Assembly (NCBI GenBank): GCA_001767915.1
Contig: MEMI01000047.1
Span: 96,265 to 138,552 of the forward strand
Direction of reading: 5' to 3'
Source: Alphaproteobacteria bacterium RIFCSPHIGHO2_02_FULL_46_13
GTDB lineage: Bacteria; Pseudomonadota; Alphaproteobacteria; Micavibrionales; Micavibrionaceae
Length of the DNA stretch: 42,288 bases
This document shows positions 34,309 through 42,288 of this stretch, piece by piece (the stretch's first letter is position 1; every line of letters starts with the position of its first letter). The position numbers were made by a program, and so were the translations under genes. Under the pieces are notes generated by a model. That model searched no databases. It had not been told where the DNA came from and was given only the letters and a program-made list of their open reading frames with translations.

Positions 34309-35337
34309 TTGAGAAAAATAAAATCGATATTTTTTTTAATAGTACTTATTTTTTCTTTTAATTCATCTTACGCTGATAATTATAACCAAGCGCGCCCAGA
34401 GTTTTTTGCACTAATGGACCCCAGAGATGGGGATACGGATTATAAAAGATTCTTATCCCTATCAAGTGTTGATGGAATAGCCGTTAGGACATCTTGGGAT
34501 TTATTGGAGCCTCAGGACAATCGCTATGATTGGAGCTCTATAGATAAGCCATTATCTATAGCGGCTGAGAAAAATAAAAAGGTTACTCTACACATTATTG
34601 CATCTAGCTATTCATCGCCTCCTTCATGGCTGAAGAGGCAGGGCGTAAAATTTTATAATGAAATAAATCCCTTTCATGCTAAAAGATCAGTAAAAGAGCA
34701 AGCCGTTCCTTGGGATGTAACCTATATAAAGAAATGGGAAGAGTTTTTACAAGCTTTAGCATCTCATCTGCGAACAAGTGGGTTTGATAAAACATTGTCA
34801 CGAATTTCTATTGCCGTGCCTGTTCCCGAAATGAGCCTGATCGCGTGTCGTAATGGGCGGATGTCAGACTCTGTCATCTATTCTCGTGATCATTATTTAT
34901 GGGCTTGGCAGTATAGCGTTTATGCCATGAACACTGCATTTCCGAATATTATAAAGCTTGTATCCGCACCTGTGAGCGAGATATGTATGCCCGACCATGA
35001 CGGGGCGCGTTTCTATGGAGATGTTCTGTCTTACATTCGCACTTTAGGATCTGATAAATTCCAAGTATATGCAGCGGATTTAAACGCAAAAGGAAGTCAG
35101 CGTCTGAATGGTTTGGGCAGCGAGTATCGTCATTATCCGGTTGGTTTCCAATTCATATGGTCTTTTTCGAATGACCCCCGAAACCGTTTCGACGGCAAAT
35201 TATCTGATGCAATTTGTTCGGCGAGCAAGAATTATGGTGCAAATTACTTTGAAGTATATAAGGATGATATTCTGAACCCTGACCCGACAGTTCAATCGGC
35301 TTTGGGTTTAATACATCAACCAGAAAATTGTCAGTGA
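34309..35337 (+). CDS. Exported protein resembling a TIM-barrel glycoside hydrolase
   Basis: A 342-residue protein with a TTG start behind GGGGGAG and a clear signal peptide (KIKSIFFLIVLIFSFNSSYA). The barrel-like order is: RPEFFALMDPRDG, GIAVRTSWDLLEPQDNRYDW, KVTLHIIASSYSSPPSWL, a possible acid/base glutamate in ISIAVPVPEMSLI, then GFQFIWSFSNDPRN and YFEVYKDDILNP. The W-x-x-L-E-P...YDW block is common in clan-A hydrolases such as family 42 and 5 relatives. Catalytic residues are not certain, so activity on a glycan is inferred. The gene is very A+T-rich, with long poly-T near the start. Confidence 0.6.
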   Translation: MRKIKSIFFLIVLIFSFNSSYADNYNQARPEFFALMDPRDGDTDYKRFLSLSSVDGIAVRTSWDLLEPQDNRYDWSSIDKPLSIAAEKNKKVTLHIIASSYSSPPSWLKRQGVKFYNEINPFHAKRSVKEQAVPWDVTYIKKWEEFLQALASHLRTSGFDKTLSRISIAVPVPEMSLIACRNGRMSDSVIYSRDHYLWAWQYSVYAMNTAFPNIIKLVSAPVSEICMPDHDGARFYGDVLSYIRTLGSDKFQVYAADLNAKGSQRLNGLGSEYRHYPVGFQFIWSFSNDPRNRFDGKLSDAICSASKNYGANYFEVYKDDILNPDPTVQSALGLIHQPENCQ

Positions 35338-35347
35338 GTTGATAATT

Positions 35348-35584
35348 ATGTCTAAAAAAATTTATAGAGTTTTCTCTCTTTTACTGTTGTCAGGCTGCGC
35401 GCCCTATATCAATGCTGCCAATAAAAATATGGTGACGGTTTATGTGCCGAATACAACCTATGAAAGCGAAGCCTTAGCCTTGGCAGATCAGCATTGTGCG
35501 CGGTACGGGATGACGGCCATGCTCAGAAAACCCCGTGCGGCCAGCACGGTGGGCGATCTTTATGATTATCGCTGTGTAAAATAG
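35348..35584 (+). CDS. Small lipoprotein
   Basis: A 78-residue ORF from ATG 35348: MSKKIYRVFSLLLLSGCAP, with the lipobox LSGC at about 14-17. The mature part contains ESEALALADQHCARYGMTAM and two cysteines, a pattern seen in many short outer-membrane lipoproteins of unknown function. The ribosome-binding site is weak. An upstream TTG at 35339, 2 bases after the preceding stop, is possible. The gene completes the exported cassette 33797-35584. Confidence 0.7.
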   Translation: MSKKIYRVFSLLLLSGCAPYINAANKNMVTVYVPNTTYESEALALADQHCARYGMTAMLRKPRAASTVGDLYDYRCVK

Positions 35585-35622
35585 TCATTTTTCCATTGAT
35601 TAAAATAACGGGCGGGCGGATT

Positions 35623-35645
35623 CTGTTTGATAATGAATCAAACAG
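35623..35645. promoter_or_regulatory. Perfect 23-bp palindrome before the symporter gene
   Basis: Nine-base arms CTGTTTGAT (35623-35631) and its complement (35637-35645) enclose a 5-base centre. The 3' arm touches the GGGGAA that serves the ATG at 35658. It may be an operator for a dimeric regulator or an RNA hairpin next to the ribosome-binding site. No T-run follows, so it is not a terminator. Confidence 0.6.
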
Positions 35646-35657
35646 GGGAATTTTCGC

Positions 35658-37148
35658 ATGAGCTTAGATAAAATGATTGATGACGCATTCGCGCCAATCG
35701 CCACTTTTTTCGATAAAATCATTATGTTTGCTATTCCTCTCCATTTTGAGAACCCGTTGACGGGTGGGGTGACGGATTTAAGCCTGCCCTTGATTGTGAT
35801 CTGGTTGGCGGCCGCGGGGATATTTTTTACCTGCTATTTAAATTTTTTGAATATCCGTCATTTCAAACACGCGATTGATTGCCTGACCCATAAATATGAT
35901 GAACCGAATGCCAAAGGGCAGATCAGTAATTTTGATTCACTCGCCTCATGCCTCTCTGCGACCATTGGCCTTGGAAATATTGCGGGGGTTGCTGTGGCGG
36001 TGACGATCGGGGGGCCTGGGGCGGCCTTCTGGATGGGGATCATGGGAATTCTTGGTATGGGATCTAAATTTGCCGAGGTCACATTGGGTGTAAAATATCG
36101 TCATTTCCCGCGTACCGACGACCCGTCTGAAGTGGCCGGAGGGCCGATGTATTATCTGAAAGACGGTTTCGCCGCGCGCGGCATGAAACCTCTGGGCGTC
36201 TTTCTGGCCGCCATGTTCGCTGTGTGCTGTATCGGTGCGGCGATTGGTGGAGGCAATATGTTTCAGGCCAATCAGGTTTATGGACAAGTTCTCTATGCAA
36301 CTGGCGGAGACAATAGTTTCCTTTTTGAAAAAGGGTGGCTATTCGGAATTGCATTGGCGATTGCGGCGGGTCTGGTGACACTCGGCGGTGTTAAATCGAT
36401 TGCCAAAGTTGCCGCAAAATTAACTCCTGCAATGGCGATGTTATATATCGTTGCGGGGATTGTGGTGATTGCCGTCAACTATCAAAACGTCCCCAATGCA
36501 CTAGGGCAAATTTTCCATGGTGCATTTAGTTTAGAAGCCGGTTGGGGTGGTTTGATCGGTGCGATGATTGCGGGATTTAAACGGGCTTTGTTTGCCAACG
36601 AAGCGGGGCTTGGGACGGCCGCGATTATTCAGGCCTCCGCCAAAACAGATTTTCCGGTGCGCCAAGGTTTGGTCGGCGGCCTCGGCCCTTTCCTTGATAC
36701 GTTCTTTGTCTGTATGGTTACGGCACTCGTAATTATCGTGTCTGGTGTTTATCAGGCGGGGCAGGGAATGGAGGGGATTGCGCTGACATCCCGCGCATTC
36801 GAAACAGTCATTCCGCATTTTGATATTGTTTTGACGGTTGTGGTTTTCCTTTTTGCCTATTCAACAATCATTGTATATTCATATTACGGTGAAATTTGTG
36901 CAGGGTATTTGTTTGGAAATACTAAGAAAATCATTGTTGGTTTCCGTATTATATTTTTGGCTTTTATTGTCGTCGGGGCTTCTGCGTCGCTCAGCAATGT
37001 CCTGACTTTCTCGGACGCCATGTTCTTTTCTATGTGTATCCCCAATATTATCGGGCTTTACCTCCTGTCCAAGGAATTAAAGCGCGATGTTACGGAATAT
37101 TTAACACTGGTCGGGCTGGAAAAACCATCTGTCAAATTACCTCAATAA
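35658..37148 (+). CDS. Alanine/glycine:cation symporter (AGCS family)
   Basis: A 496-residue sodium-coupled amino-acid importer of the AGCS family, with about ten membrane helices. Signatures include LIVIWLAAAGIFFTCYLNFL, the family block SLASCLSATIGLGNIAGVAV (about residues 94-113), GPMYYLKDGF, FKRALFANEAGLGTAAII, and FLFAYSTIIVYSYYGEIC. Substrate (Ala, Gly or D-Ala) is not readable. The start has GGGGAA about 8 bases upstream. A perfect palindrome immediately ahead is the likely control point. No glycine riboswitch is seen. Confidence 0.95.
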   Translation: MSLDKMIDDAFAPIATFFDKIIMFAIPLHFENPLTGGVTDLSLPLIVIWLAAAGIFFTCYLNFLNIRHFKHAIDCLTHKYDEPNAKGQISNFDSLASCLSATIGLGNIAGVAVAVTIGGPGAAFWMGIMGILGMGSKFAEVTLGVKYRHFPRTDDPSEVAGGPMYYLKDGFAARGMKPLGVFLAAMFAVCCIGAAIGGGNMFQANQVYGQVLYATGGDNSFLFEKGWLFGIALAIAAGLVTLGGVKSIAKVAAKLTPAMAMLYIVAGIVVIAVNYQNVPNALGQIFHGAFSLEAGWGGLIGAMIAGFKRALFANEAGLGTAAIIQASAKTDFPVRQGLVGGLGPFLDTFFVCMVTALVIIVSGVYQAGQGMEGIALTSRAFETVIPHFDIVLTVVVFLFAYSTIIVYSYYGEICAGYLFGNTKKIIVGFRIIFLAFIVVGASASLSNVLTFSDAMFFSMCIPNIIGLYLLSKELKRDVTEYLTLVGLEKPSVKLPQ

Positions 37149-37249
37149 AAGTGCATAACTTTTTGATTGGGCTTGAGATTGTTCTAAAACCATGAGAAGT
37201 TTTAGGCATTCGAAACATTTTTATATTTGATTGATGGAGCCCTCTGCCC

Positions 37250-40200
37250 ATGACTCTGAACGTATCCCCGATTGTGGAGCCGGAAGGCTCTGAGTCCGCC
37301 CTTGATGCTGCCGTTCCTGTTTCACCTCCCGAAGTCACCACAAGCGTGTTCATGGGTAGTAAGCCAATGTTGAAAAACTGGAAAATGTTCGGGCAAACTC
37401 CGCAAGACATTGCAAAACCTGATGAGGATGCAGAGGCCGAAGTCGAAACCGACCTGAGAGCCGACCCGATCATTCCACGCAATTTTTCTGACCGCTCCAT
37501 TCGTGCGGCACGTCCTGCGGCACCTTACTGGTTGCAAATTGGTCAAGCCTTGGCGGTTTTTGTAACTGTTGCTTGGGTCACTTATGCCGCGATTTATATT
37601 CTGGCGTTACCGAACAGTATTAAAACCATCACCTCTTCACCGCTGACCCTTGGCGGAATTTTGGCGAGTGTGTTGGCGCCTATTGCAATGTTGTGGCTCT
37701 GCCTCGCCACTTGGCAACGCCGCAGTGATGCGCATATTTATGCTCAGGCATTGCGTGAAGAATTGCGCGGGTTGTTTTATCCGAATGCCGACCAATCAAA
37801 CCTGATCAGTGATGATATTCGTGATTTGATGAGACAGGCGACAGAAATGTCTGCCGCCTCACGCGGATCAATCAAAGCCATTCAACGTGCGCGCACAGGA
37901 CTTCGTGCCGAAATCCGTGATTTTGCAGGCGTTTCACAAAAGGCTGAATTCCACATTGACCGTCTGGCAGATGCTCTATCCAAACGTGCCGAGGAATTAT
38001 TATCATTGACCGAAGTCATTGAATCCCAGACCGAAAATATATCAACCAAGGCACAGCGTGGCATTGGGATGTGGGAAAATGCATCCGCAGAAATTTCCGA
38101 ATTGGGCGATGAACTCGATCAAATGTTCGATAAGGGCGCAGAGAAAATTCAAACGGCGTCAGATGTCGCATTGGAACGCGTCAAAACCATCGAAACATCC
38201 ATGACCAATGCGGCTGACGAATTGTCCGCTACTATTGATAATGTCGGCGCACAAATCGATGCCTCCCGCAACTCTCTGGACGATCAGGCCAATCGTTTAA
38301 TGAGTGTCTCTGATGCAATCAATAGCGGTGCCGAACGTCTCGAGACAAGTCTTACAGACGCCGAACATATTTATGGGGCGGTTGAAGGCATGATGAACAT
38401 CATGTCCGAAAGCCTGAACAAAGTTGAAGGTACAGCCGAACATTTCTTTGAGAAAACAAACGCGATTGAACAAAAATTAGAAAGCCGCGCCGATGCCCTT
38501 AAAGAATCTGCTGATAAATTATTAAGCAGTACAGATGACCTGCAAAATATCGGTGACCTTGCCACCAATAAACTGGGCGAGGCTCTGGCCTTGGCTCTCT
38601 CTGGGGCGGAGACAATTACAACAGCCGTTCGTCGCTCGAAAGACATGATGGATTTAGCTGTTGTTGATGCATCCACACAGATCGAGAAAACATCCAGAAT
38701 TGCGGATGAAAAATTGGAAGCATTGATGGAACAGGCTCGCGCCAATCGCGACCAGTTGAATAAAATCATTGCCGAGATTGAAGAAAAACAATCACAACTT
38801 TCCGCCACAACCCAGAAAATGGATGAAAGCCGTATTGAATTGTCCGGCGTGGTTGATAAGGCCACAACGTCTCTGGATGCCGCAACCACAAACATGGTTG
38901 CCCAATCTGATAAGCCTTTAAAACTCATCCAATCTTCCATTGCTCAATTGGAAGAGCATACGCAAGAGATGGAAAGCAAACTGGCTGCACGTACTGTTGA
39001 AGTTCAACAGGAAACAGGCAAGTTGAAATCACTTGTATCCGGTATCGATGAAACTGTTCAGGAAAGTGTCGATAAATTGACATCCGCAACAACATTGCTC
39101 ACTGAACAATCAGAAGCGATCCATGAAAATGTTGCTGCCCAACGCCAAAGCCTTGATGGTTTTGTTCAGGATATGAGTATCAAGGCAAATGCCATCGCAT
39201 CATCGTTGGCGGAACGCAAAAACAATATCGAACAATCAATTTCCACAACCGAAGAAAAAATTTCCTCACTCGGAAATTCATTCTTTGATAAAGGGGATGC
39301 GTTGGTCGAGAAGGTCAATTTCGTATCTGAGAAAATCACAAATTATGAAGATAGTTTGAATGCGTCGATTTTGTCCGTAAATGCAAAATATGGCGAAGTC
39401 GCAGAAAAAGTCAGTGGCCAGATCAAATACATGACCCAGTTGTCAGAGTTTATCTCGCCCGAGGCAGACCGTATTTTGTCAAAGGTCGAAACAATTCATG
39501 CCAGCTATGATGACCTCAAAGACAAATGCTTTGCTGTTGCAGATGAATCCTCTGCTGCCTTGGTGGGGTTAAGTGAAAAACTGGAATCCCGAATTGTAAA
39601 ACTCGGAACAGAGACAACGGAAACATCCAGAATATTACTGGGCGTTACCGGTGATATGACGGAAACCCTGTCCAATATTAAACAACACGCGGAAGAAGCG
39701 CATGACAGTATCGCCCAAATCCAATCCGGCATGAAAGGCCGTGTCGATGATCTGCATTTGATCAGTGATCGTGTGCAGATGAAGGTCGAGATGATGCAGA
39801 ATAATCTTGGCACTTACGCCAAGGATTTGAATGATGTCTTGCACCTGACCATGGCTGATCTGGAAATGGCGACTGAGCGATTTGGTCAGACAACCTCCAT
39901 CCTTGATGAAAAAACAGACGGCGTGACATCCCGCATCATTGACGCAACCCGTCAATATGTCGAGGAAGGTCATCGTATGGCCTTAATGGGCGAACAAACC
40001 GTTCATAAGGCCGCGCGCATTGTTGCCGTTATTCAACAGGAATCCGATAAACTGGTGAATACATCCAAAGCGTCCTTGCTGGAACTCCAGAAATCGGGCG
40101 ACACATTATCTGTGCGCACCAAAGAGATTGAGGAATATCTGAAAGCATCCACACACCATACGCGCACCTATGGCGACAGCCTGCGCGAACAGGCAAGCCT

Positions 40201-40876
40201 CATTGCCAACCATTCATCGGAAATTGTCGATCATATTTCTGCCGCAACGGTCAAATTATCGACGAAGGCCAATGAAGTAAAACAGGTCAGCAATCATGTG
40301 ATTGAAGAGATCGAGAATGCAGGCGCACGTCTTGAGGAAGGCACAAATGTGCTGGGTCGTGTGGCACGGATCACCATCGAAGCGGTGGATGATGCGGTGA
40401 CAGGTTTTGCCGAACATGGAAATGTTTTGCGCAATACCGTCAACAACCTCACCACACAAATGCAGAACGTGAAGGAAGTCCAAACACGGACAGAGCGCGA
40501 GACATTCTTAAGCTCTGCCAAATTTGTGATTGAAAGCCTCTATTCGCTCGCCGTTGACGTATCCCGCCATCTGGAAGGTGAATTGGATGTCCGCGTCCTA
40601 CGTACCTATCAAAAAGGTGATGTGTCGGCCTATGTGCGTCATCTGGTTGAATTGGCACCCCGCATGCCGATTGATAAATCACAACGTAAGTTTATCGAAG
40701 ATGGTGAATTCAGAACCTACGTCCTGCGCTTTATCCGCCAGTACGAAGAATTGCTGGAACAGGCTCAAGCCAATGATTACGGCGACCTGTTGTCGTCCGT
40801 CTTCTCGACCAGTGATATCGGTAAACTCTATAAGGTCTTGTGTGAAATCGCGGGGCGGAGTTCAAGGGAACATTAA
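37250..40876 (+). CDS. Large membrane-anchored coiled-coil protein, TipN-like layout
   Basis: A 1208-residue protein. Residues 1-90 are acidic and disordered. Two membrane helices follow at about 95-120 and 132-154. Nearly all the rest to ~1080 is continuous coiled coil rich in Ala, Ser, Glu and Lys, with many repeats of S-x-x-A-D-x-L-S type. The C-terminal ~120 residues form a compact helical domain (FVIESLYSLAVDVSRHLEGE, ELAPRMPIDKSQRKFIEDGE, TYVLRFIRQYEELLEQAQAN). This layout matches TipN, the polar landmark of Caulobacter, and similar alphaproteobacterial polarity proteins, but orthology was not tested. It is a single gene with GGAG before the ATG and a strong terminator after. Confidence 0.75.
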   Translation: MTLNVSPIVEPEGSESALDAAVPVSPPEVTTSVFMGSKPMLKNWKMFGQTPQDIAKPDEDAEAEVETDLRADPIIPRNFSDRSIRAARPAAPYWLQIGQALAVFVTVAWVTYAAIYILALPNSIKTITSSPLTLGGILASVLAPIAMLWLCLATWQRRSDAHIYAQALREELRGLFYPNADQSNLISDDIRDLMRQATEMSAASRGSIKAIQRARTGLRAEIRDFAGVSQKAEFHIDRLADALSKRAEELLSLTEVIESQTENISTKAQRGIGMWENASAEISELGDELDQMFDKGAEKIQTASDVALERVKTIETSMTNAADELSATIDNVGAQIDASRNSLDDQANRLMSVSDAINSGAERLETSLTDAEHIYGAVEGMMNIMSESLNKVEGTAEHFFEKTNAIEQKLESRADALKESADKLLSSTDDLQNIGDLATNKLGEALALALSGAETITTAVRRSKDMMDLAVVDASTQIEKTSRIADEKLEALMEQARANRDQLNKIIAEIEEKQSQLSATTQKMDESRIELSGVVDKATTSLDAATTNMVAQSDKPLKLIQSSIAQLEEHTQEMESKLAARTVEVQQETGKLKSLVSGIDETVQESVDKLTSATTLLTEQSEAIHENVAAQRQSLDGFVQDMSIKANAIASSLAERKNNIEQSISTTEEKISSLGNSFFDKGDALVEKVNFVSEKITNYEDSLNASILSVNAKYGEVAEKVSGQIKYMTQLSEFISPEADRILSKVETIHASYDDLKDKCFAVADESSAALVGLSEKLESRIVKLGTETTETSRILLGVTGDMTETLSNIKQHAEEAHDSIAQIQSGMKGRVDDLHLISDRVQMKVEMMQNNLGTYAKDLNDVLHLTMADLEMATERFGQTTSILDEKTDGVTSRIIDATRQYVEEGHRMALMGEQTVHKAARIVAVIQQESDKLVNTSKASLLELQKSGDTLSVRTKEIEEYLKASTHHTRTYGDSLREQASLIANHSSEIVDHISAATVKLSTKANEVKQVSNHVIEEIENAGARLEEGTNVLGRVARITIEAVDDAVTGFAEHGNVLRNTVNNLTTQMQNVKEVQTRTERETFLSSAKFVIESLYSLAVDVSRHLEGELDVRVLRTYQKGDVSAYVRHLVELAPRMPIDKSQRKFIEDGEFRTYVLRFIRQYEELLEQAQANDYGDLLSSVFSTSDIGKLYKVLCEIAGRSSREH

Positions 40877-40901
40877 AATCTGCGGGTATAAGCCCCTATA
40901 A

Positions 40902-40930
40902 AAATCCTCCCCCGTAAAGGGGGAGGATTT
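40902..40930. terminator. Bidirectional terminator between coiled-coil gene and 40948 gene
   Basis: A perfect 12-bp stem (40902-40913 with 40919-40930, arm AAATCCTCCCCC) has a 5-base loop. TTTT follows on the plus strand and, through AAAA upstream, a T-run on the minus strand. It lies between convergent genes. Confidence 0.9.
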
Positions 40931-40947
40931 GTTTTATCCTATAAATA

Positions 40948-41514
40948 TTATTTGGATTTCTCTACCTTCGGCGGACGATCCTTCGGATACATATTCTTCA
41001 TAATCCCCACGAAGGTTTTTTCGACTTCGCTATTGGTTGATCCCACCATCTCGGCTTCAACCGTAAACATGGATTTTTTGCCGATCCAGATTTGACCATT
41101 ATAGATCAAAGGCTTTCCGTCACGTTCGGACAGGGCGATGCTCGACGCGCTTTTATATCCATCGGCGTCAGATGATTGGGAATTATAAGGTGTCAGATTG
41201 TTGGATTTGACCAACTGTTTCAAAGTTTCTTCAATAATCGCCGGCGTATATTTCTGAATTTCACTGGCGGCGAGTGGATTGCAACTGACGCGGAAATTGG
41301 TGGATGAATCTGCCCCGACGGCTTTGGTATAGGTCGCGACCTCGGTGCAATCATTTGCGGTTTGTCCGCATTTTTTCTCGATAAATGGTTTTTCGGGAAA
41401 GGTCACCTGAAATTCGCAATTTTCGGGGCCATAGGTGTATGGCGCGGCAAACGCAGGGCTTGCCAGCCCACTTGCCAGTGCAATCGCAGAACAAAACAGC
41501 AGAATATTTTTCAT
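40948..41514 (-). CDS. Exported hypothetical protein
   Basis: A 188-residue protein with a clear Sec signal peptide (MKNILLFCSAIALASGLASP then AFA before APY). The mature part has five cysteines (ENCEFQVTF, KKCGQTANDCTEV, RVSCNPLAA) and a strand-rich second half (LIYNGQIWIGKKSMFTVEAE). It is probably a disulfide-bonded periplasmic protein. No family recognised. It lies 21 bases downstream of hisS on the same strand and ends at a bidirectional terminator. Confidence 0.75.
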   Translation of the reverse strand: MKNILLFCSAIALASGLASPAFAAPYTYGPENCEFQVTFPEKPFIEKKCGQTANDCTEVATYTKAVGADSSTNFRVSCNPLAASEIQKYTPAIIEETLKQLVKSNNLTPYNSQSSDADGYKSASSIALSERDGKPLIYNGQIWIGKKSMFTVEAEMVGSTNSEVEKTFVGIMKNMYPKDRPPKVEKSK

Positions 41515-41535
41515 CGTGAATTTTCTTTCCTTGGC

Positions 41536-42288
41536 CTATTTCGTCCATGTTTTCGGGTCAGCATGTGATTGTTCACCTGTGGTCATGTTTTTAACTTCAT
41601 GGGCTTGACCGTCTTCAAACGGTGGGAACCACACAAACGGAATACCTTTGCGAACGGCATATTCCATTTGTTTTTTGATTTTTTGGGATGAATGGTACAA
41701 CTCGACATTCATGCCACGACCGCGCAAAGTATTCGCAATGCCTGCGGCTTCAACGCGTTTTTCATCGGACGGGACACAGACTAATACATCGGTTGGTGAC
41801 TTGCGGGTCAGGTCACCCAGCTTGCCATTGATGCGCATATAATCAAACAGACGCGACAACCCGATGGAAATGCCAACCCCTGGCAAATGCTTGTTGATAT
41901 AATTTCCCGCCAAATCGTCATAACGACCACCGGAGCAGATGGAGCCGAAGTCACGGTTTTCCAGCAGTTTGGTTTCATAAACTGTGCCCGTATAATAATC
42001 CAACCCCCGCACGATGGACAGATCGGCAACGACATAGCCGCGTTCAACATGGGTCAGTTGCGCCATGACAGAAGCCAATTCCGCAACACCTTCGGCCAAC
42101 ATCGGGCTGGACACGCCCAGAGCCAGAACCTGTTCCACAAAAGATTCATTTTCGGTTTTGATGGTGGCCAGTTTAAGCAATGTTTCGATATGTTGGGCGG
42201 CTATGCCTGCTTCAACCAATAATTTCCGCGTTCCATCCACGCCGATTTTTTCGATTTTATCAATCGCGCGAGTGACAGGCAAAGTATC
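41536..42288 (-). CDS. hisS: Histidyl-tRNA synthetase, C-terminal part (cut by window edge)
   Basis: The class II synthetase that charges tRNA-His. The 250 codons seen include the histidine-binding loop VRGLDYYTGTVYE, then FGSICSGGRYDDLAG, the class II motif 3 region VGISIGLSRLFDYM, and a C-terminal anticodon-binding domain (VLVCVPSDEKRVEAAG ... MNVELYHSSQKIKKQ). The frame is open to the right edge, so the true start and motifs 1 and 2 are outside. It leads into the exported-protein gene. Confidence 0.96.
   Translation of the reverse strand, partial: DTLPVTRAIDKIEKIGVDGTRKLLVEAGIAAQHIETLLKLATIKTENESFVEQVLALGVSSPMLAEGVAELASVMAQLTHVERGYVVADLSIVRGLDYYTGTVYETKLLENRDFGSICSGGRYDDLAGNYINKHLPGVGISIGLSRLFDYMRINGKLGDLTRKSPTDVLVCVPSDEKRVEAAGIANTLRGRGMNVELYHSSQKIKKQMEYAVRKGIPFVWFPPFEDGQAHEVKNMTTGEQSHADPKTWTK

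Noticed and set aside
38371-38940. 189-codon open frame on the minus strand
   Set aside because: It is a shadow of the coiled-coil gene. Its Ser/Ala-rich, repetitive translation mirrors the biased codons on the other strand.

Overview
This window is a gene-dense bacterial chromosome segment, most likely from an alphaproteobacterium. The evidence is the flagellar regulators FlbT and FliX, the transhydrogenase alpha subunit split into PntAA and PntAB, a DksA that has lost most of its zinc cysteines, and the neighbourhoods plsY-dprA, tal/priA and phoH-ybeY-lnt. A 1208-residue membrane-anchored coiled-coil protein laid out like the polar organiser TipN also fits. Order or family cannot be fixed from the sequence alone. 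No tRNA, rRNA, insertion sequence, prophage or CRISPR array was seen.

Layout. 1-3168 (minus): biotin synthase (cut by the window edge), DprA, PlsY, a 44-residue entericidin-like lipoprotein and a small transaldolase. 3239-7684 (plus): PriA, then an A+T-richer pair, a membrane protein fused to a spermidine-synthase-like domain and a TraX-family acyltransferase. 7687-10332 (minus): a double-ATPase peptide ABC transporter subunit (YejF type) and a protein with a diverged RelA/SpoT-like segment. 10618-11365 (plus): Ndk and a small cysteine-bearing protein. 11383-16412 (minus): a flagellar block of FlbT, a flagellin-like protein, FliK, a FlgN-like protein, a one-domain FlgJ and FlgI, with a sigma-54-type promoter ahead of flgI. 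FliX and then DksA are divergent from it. 17693-21592 (minus): PntB, PntAB, PntAA and a stand-alone EAL protein. 21803-26296 (plus): ribosomal protein L36, MreB, then Gmd-Fcl-ManC making GDP-fucose, and a HicA-like orphan. 26368-31879 (minus): Lnt, YbeY, PhoH, a PH-domain membrane protein and MiaB, interrupted by a small plus-strand gene. 32134-40876 (plus): an unknown protein, a 2-hydroxyacid dehydrogenase, an A+T-rich cassette of exported proteins (one like a glycoside hydrolase), an alanine/glycine:cation symporter and the coiled-coil protein. 40948-42288 (minus): an exported protein and the C-terminal part of HisS.

How the genes work together. Most of the window is housekeeping: envelope lipid and lipoprotein work (PlsY, Lnt), replication restart (PriA), RNA handling (YbeY, PhoH, MiaB), redox balance (Pnt) and cell shape (MreB). 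The flagellar block covers P-ring, rod, hook-length control, chaperoning and flagellin mRNA control, with FliX as the likely assembly checkpoint. MreB sits directly ahead of a GDP-L-fucose pathway, so surface polysaccharide precursors may be co-transcribed with a cell-shape gene. The least explained parts are the membrane spermidine-synthase-like/TraX pair, the RelA/SpoT-like orphan, the flagellin-like gene beside flbT, the A+T-rich exported-protein cassette at 33797-35584, and several dyad and start-codon oddities in the gaps.
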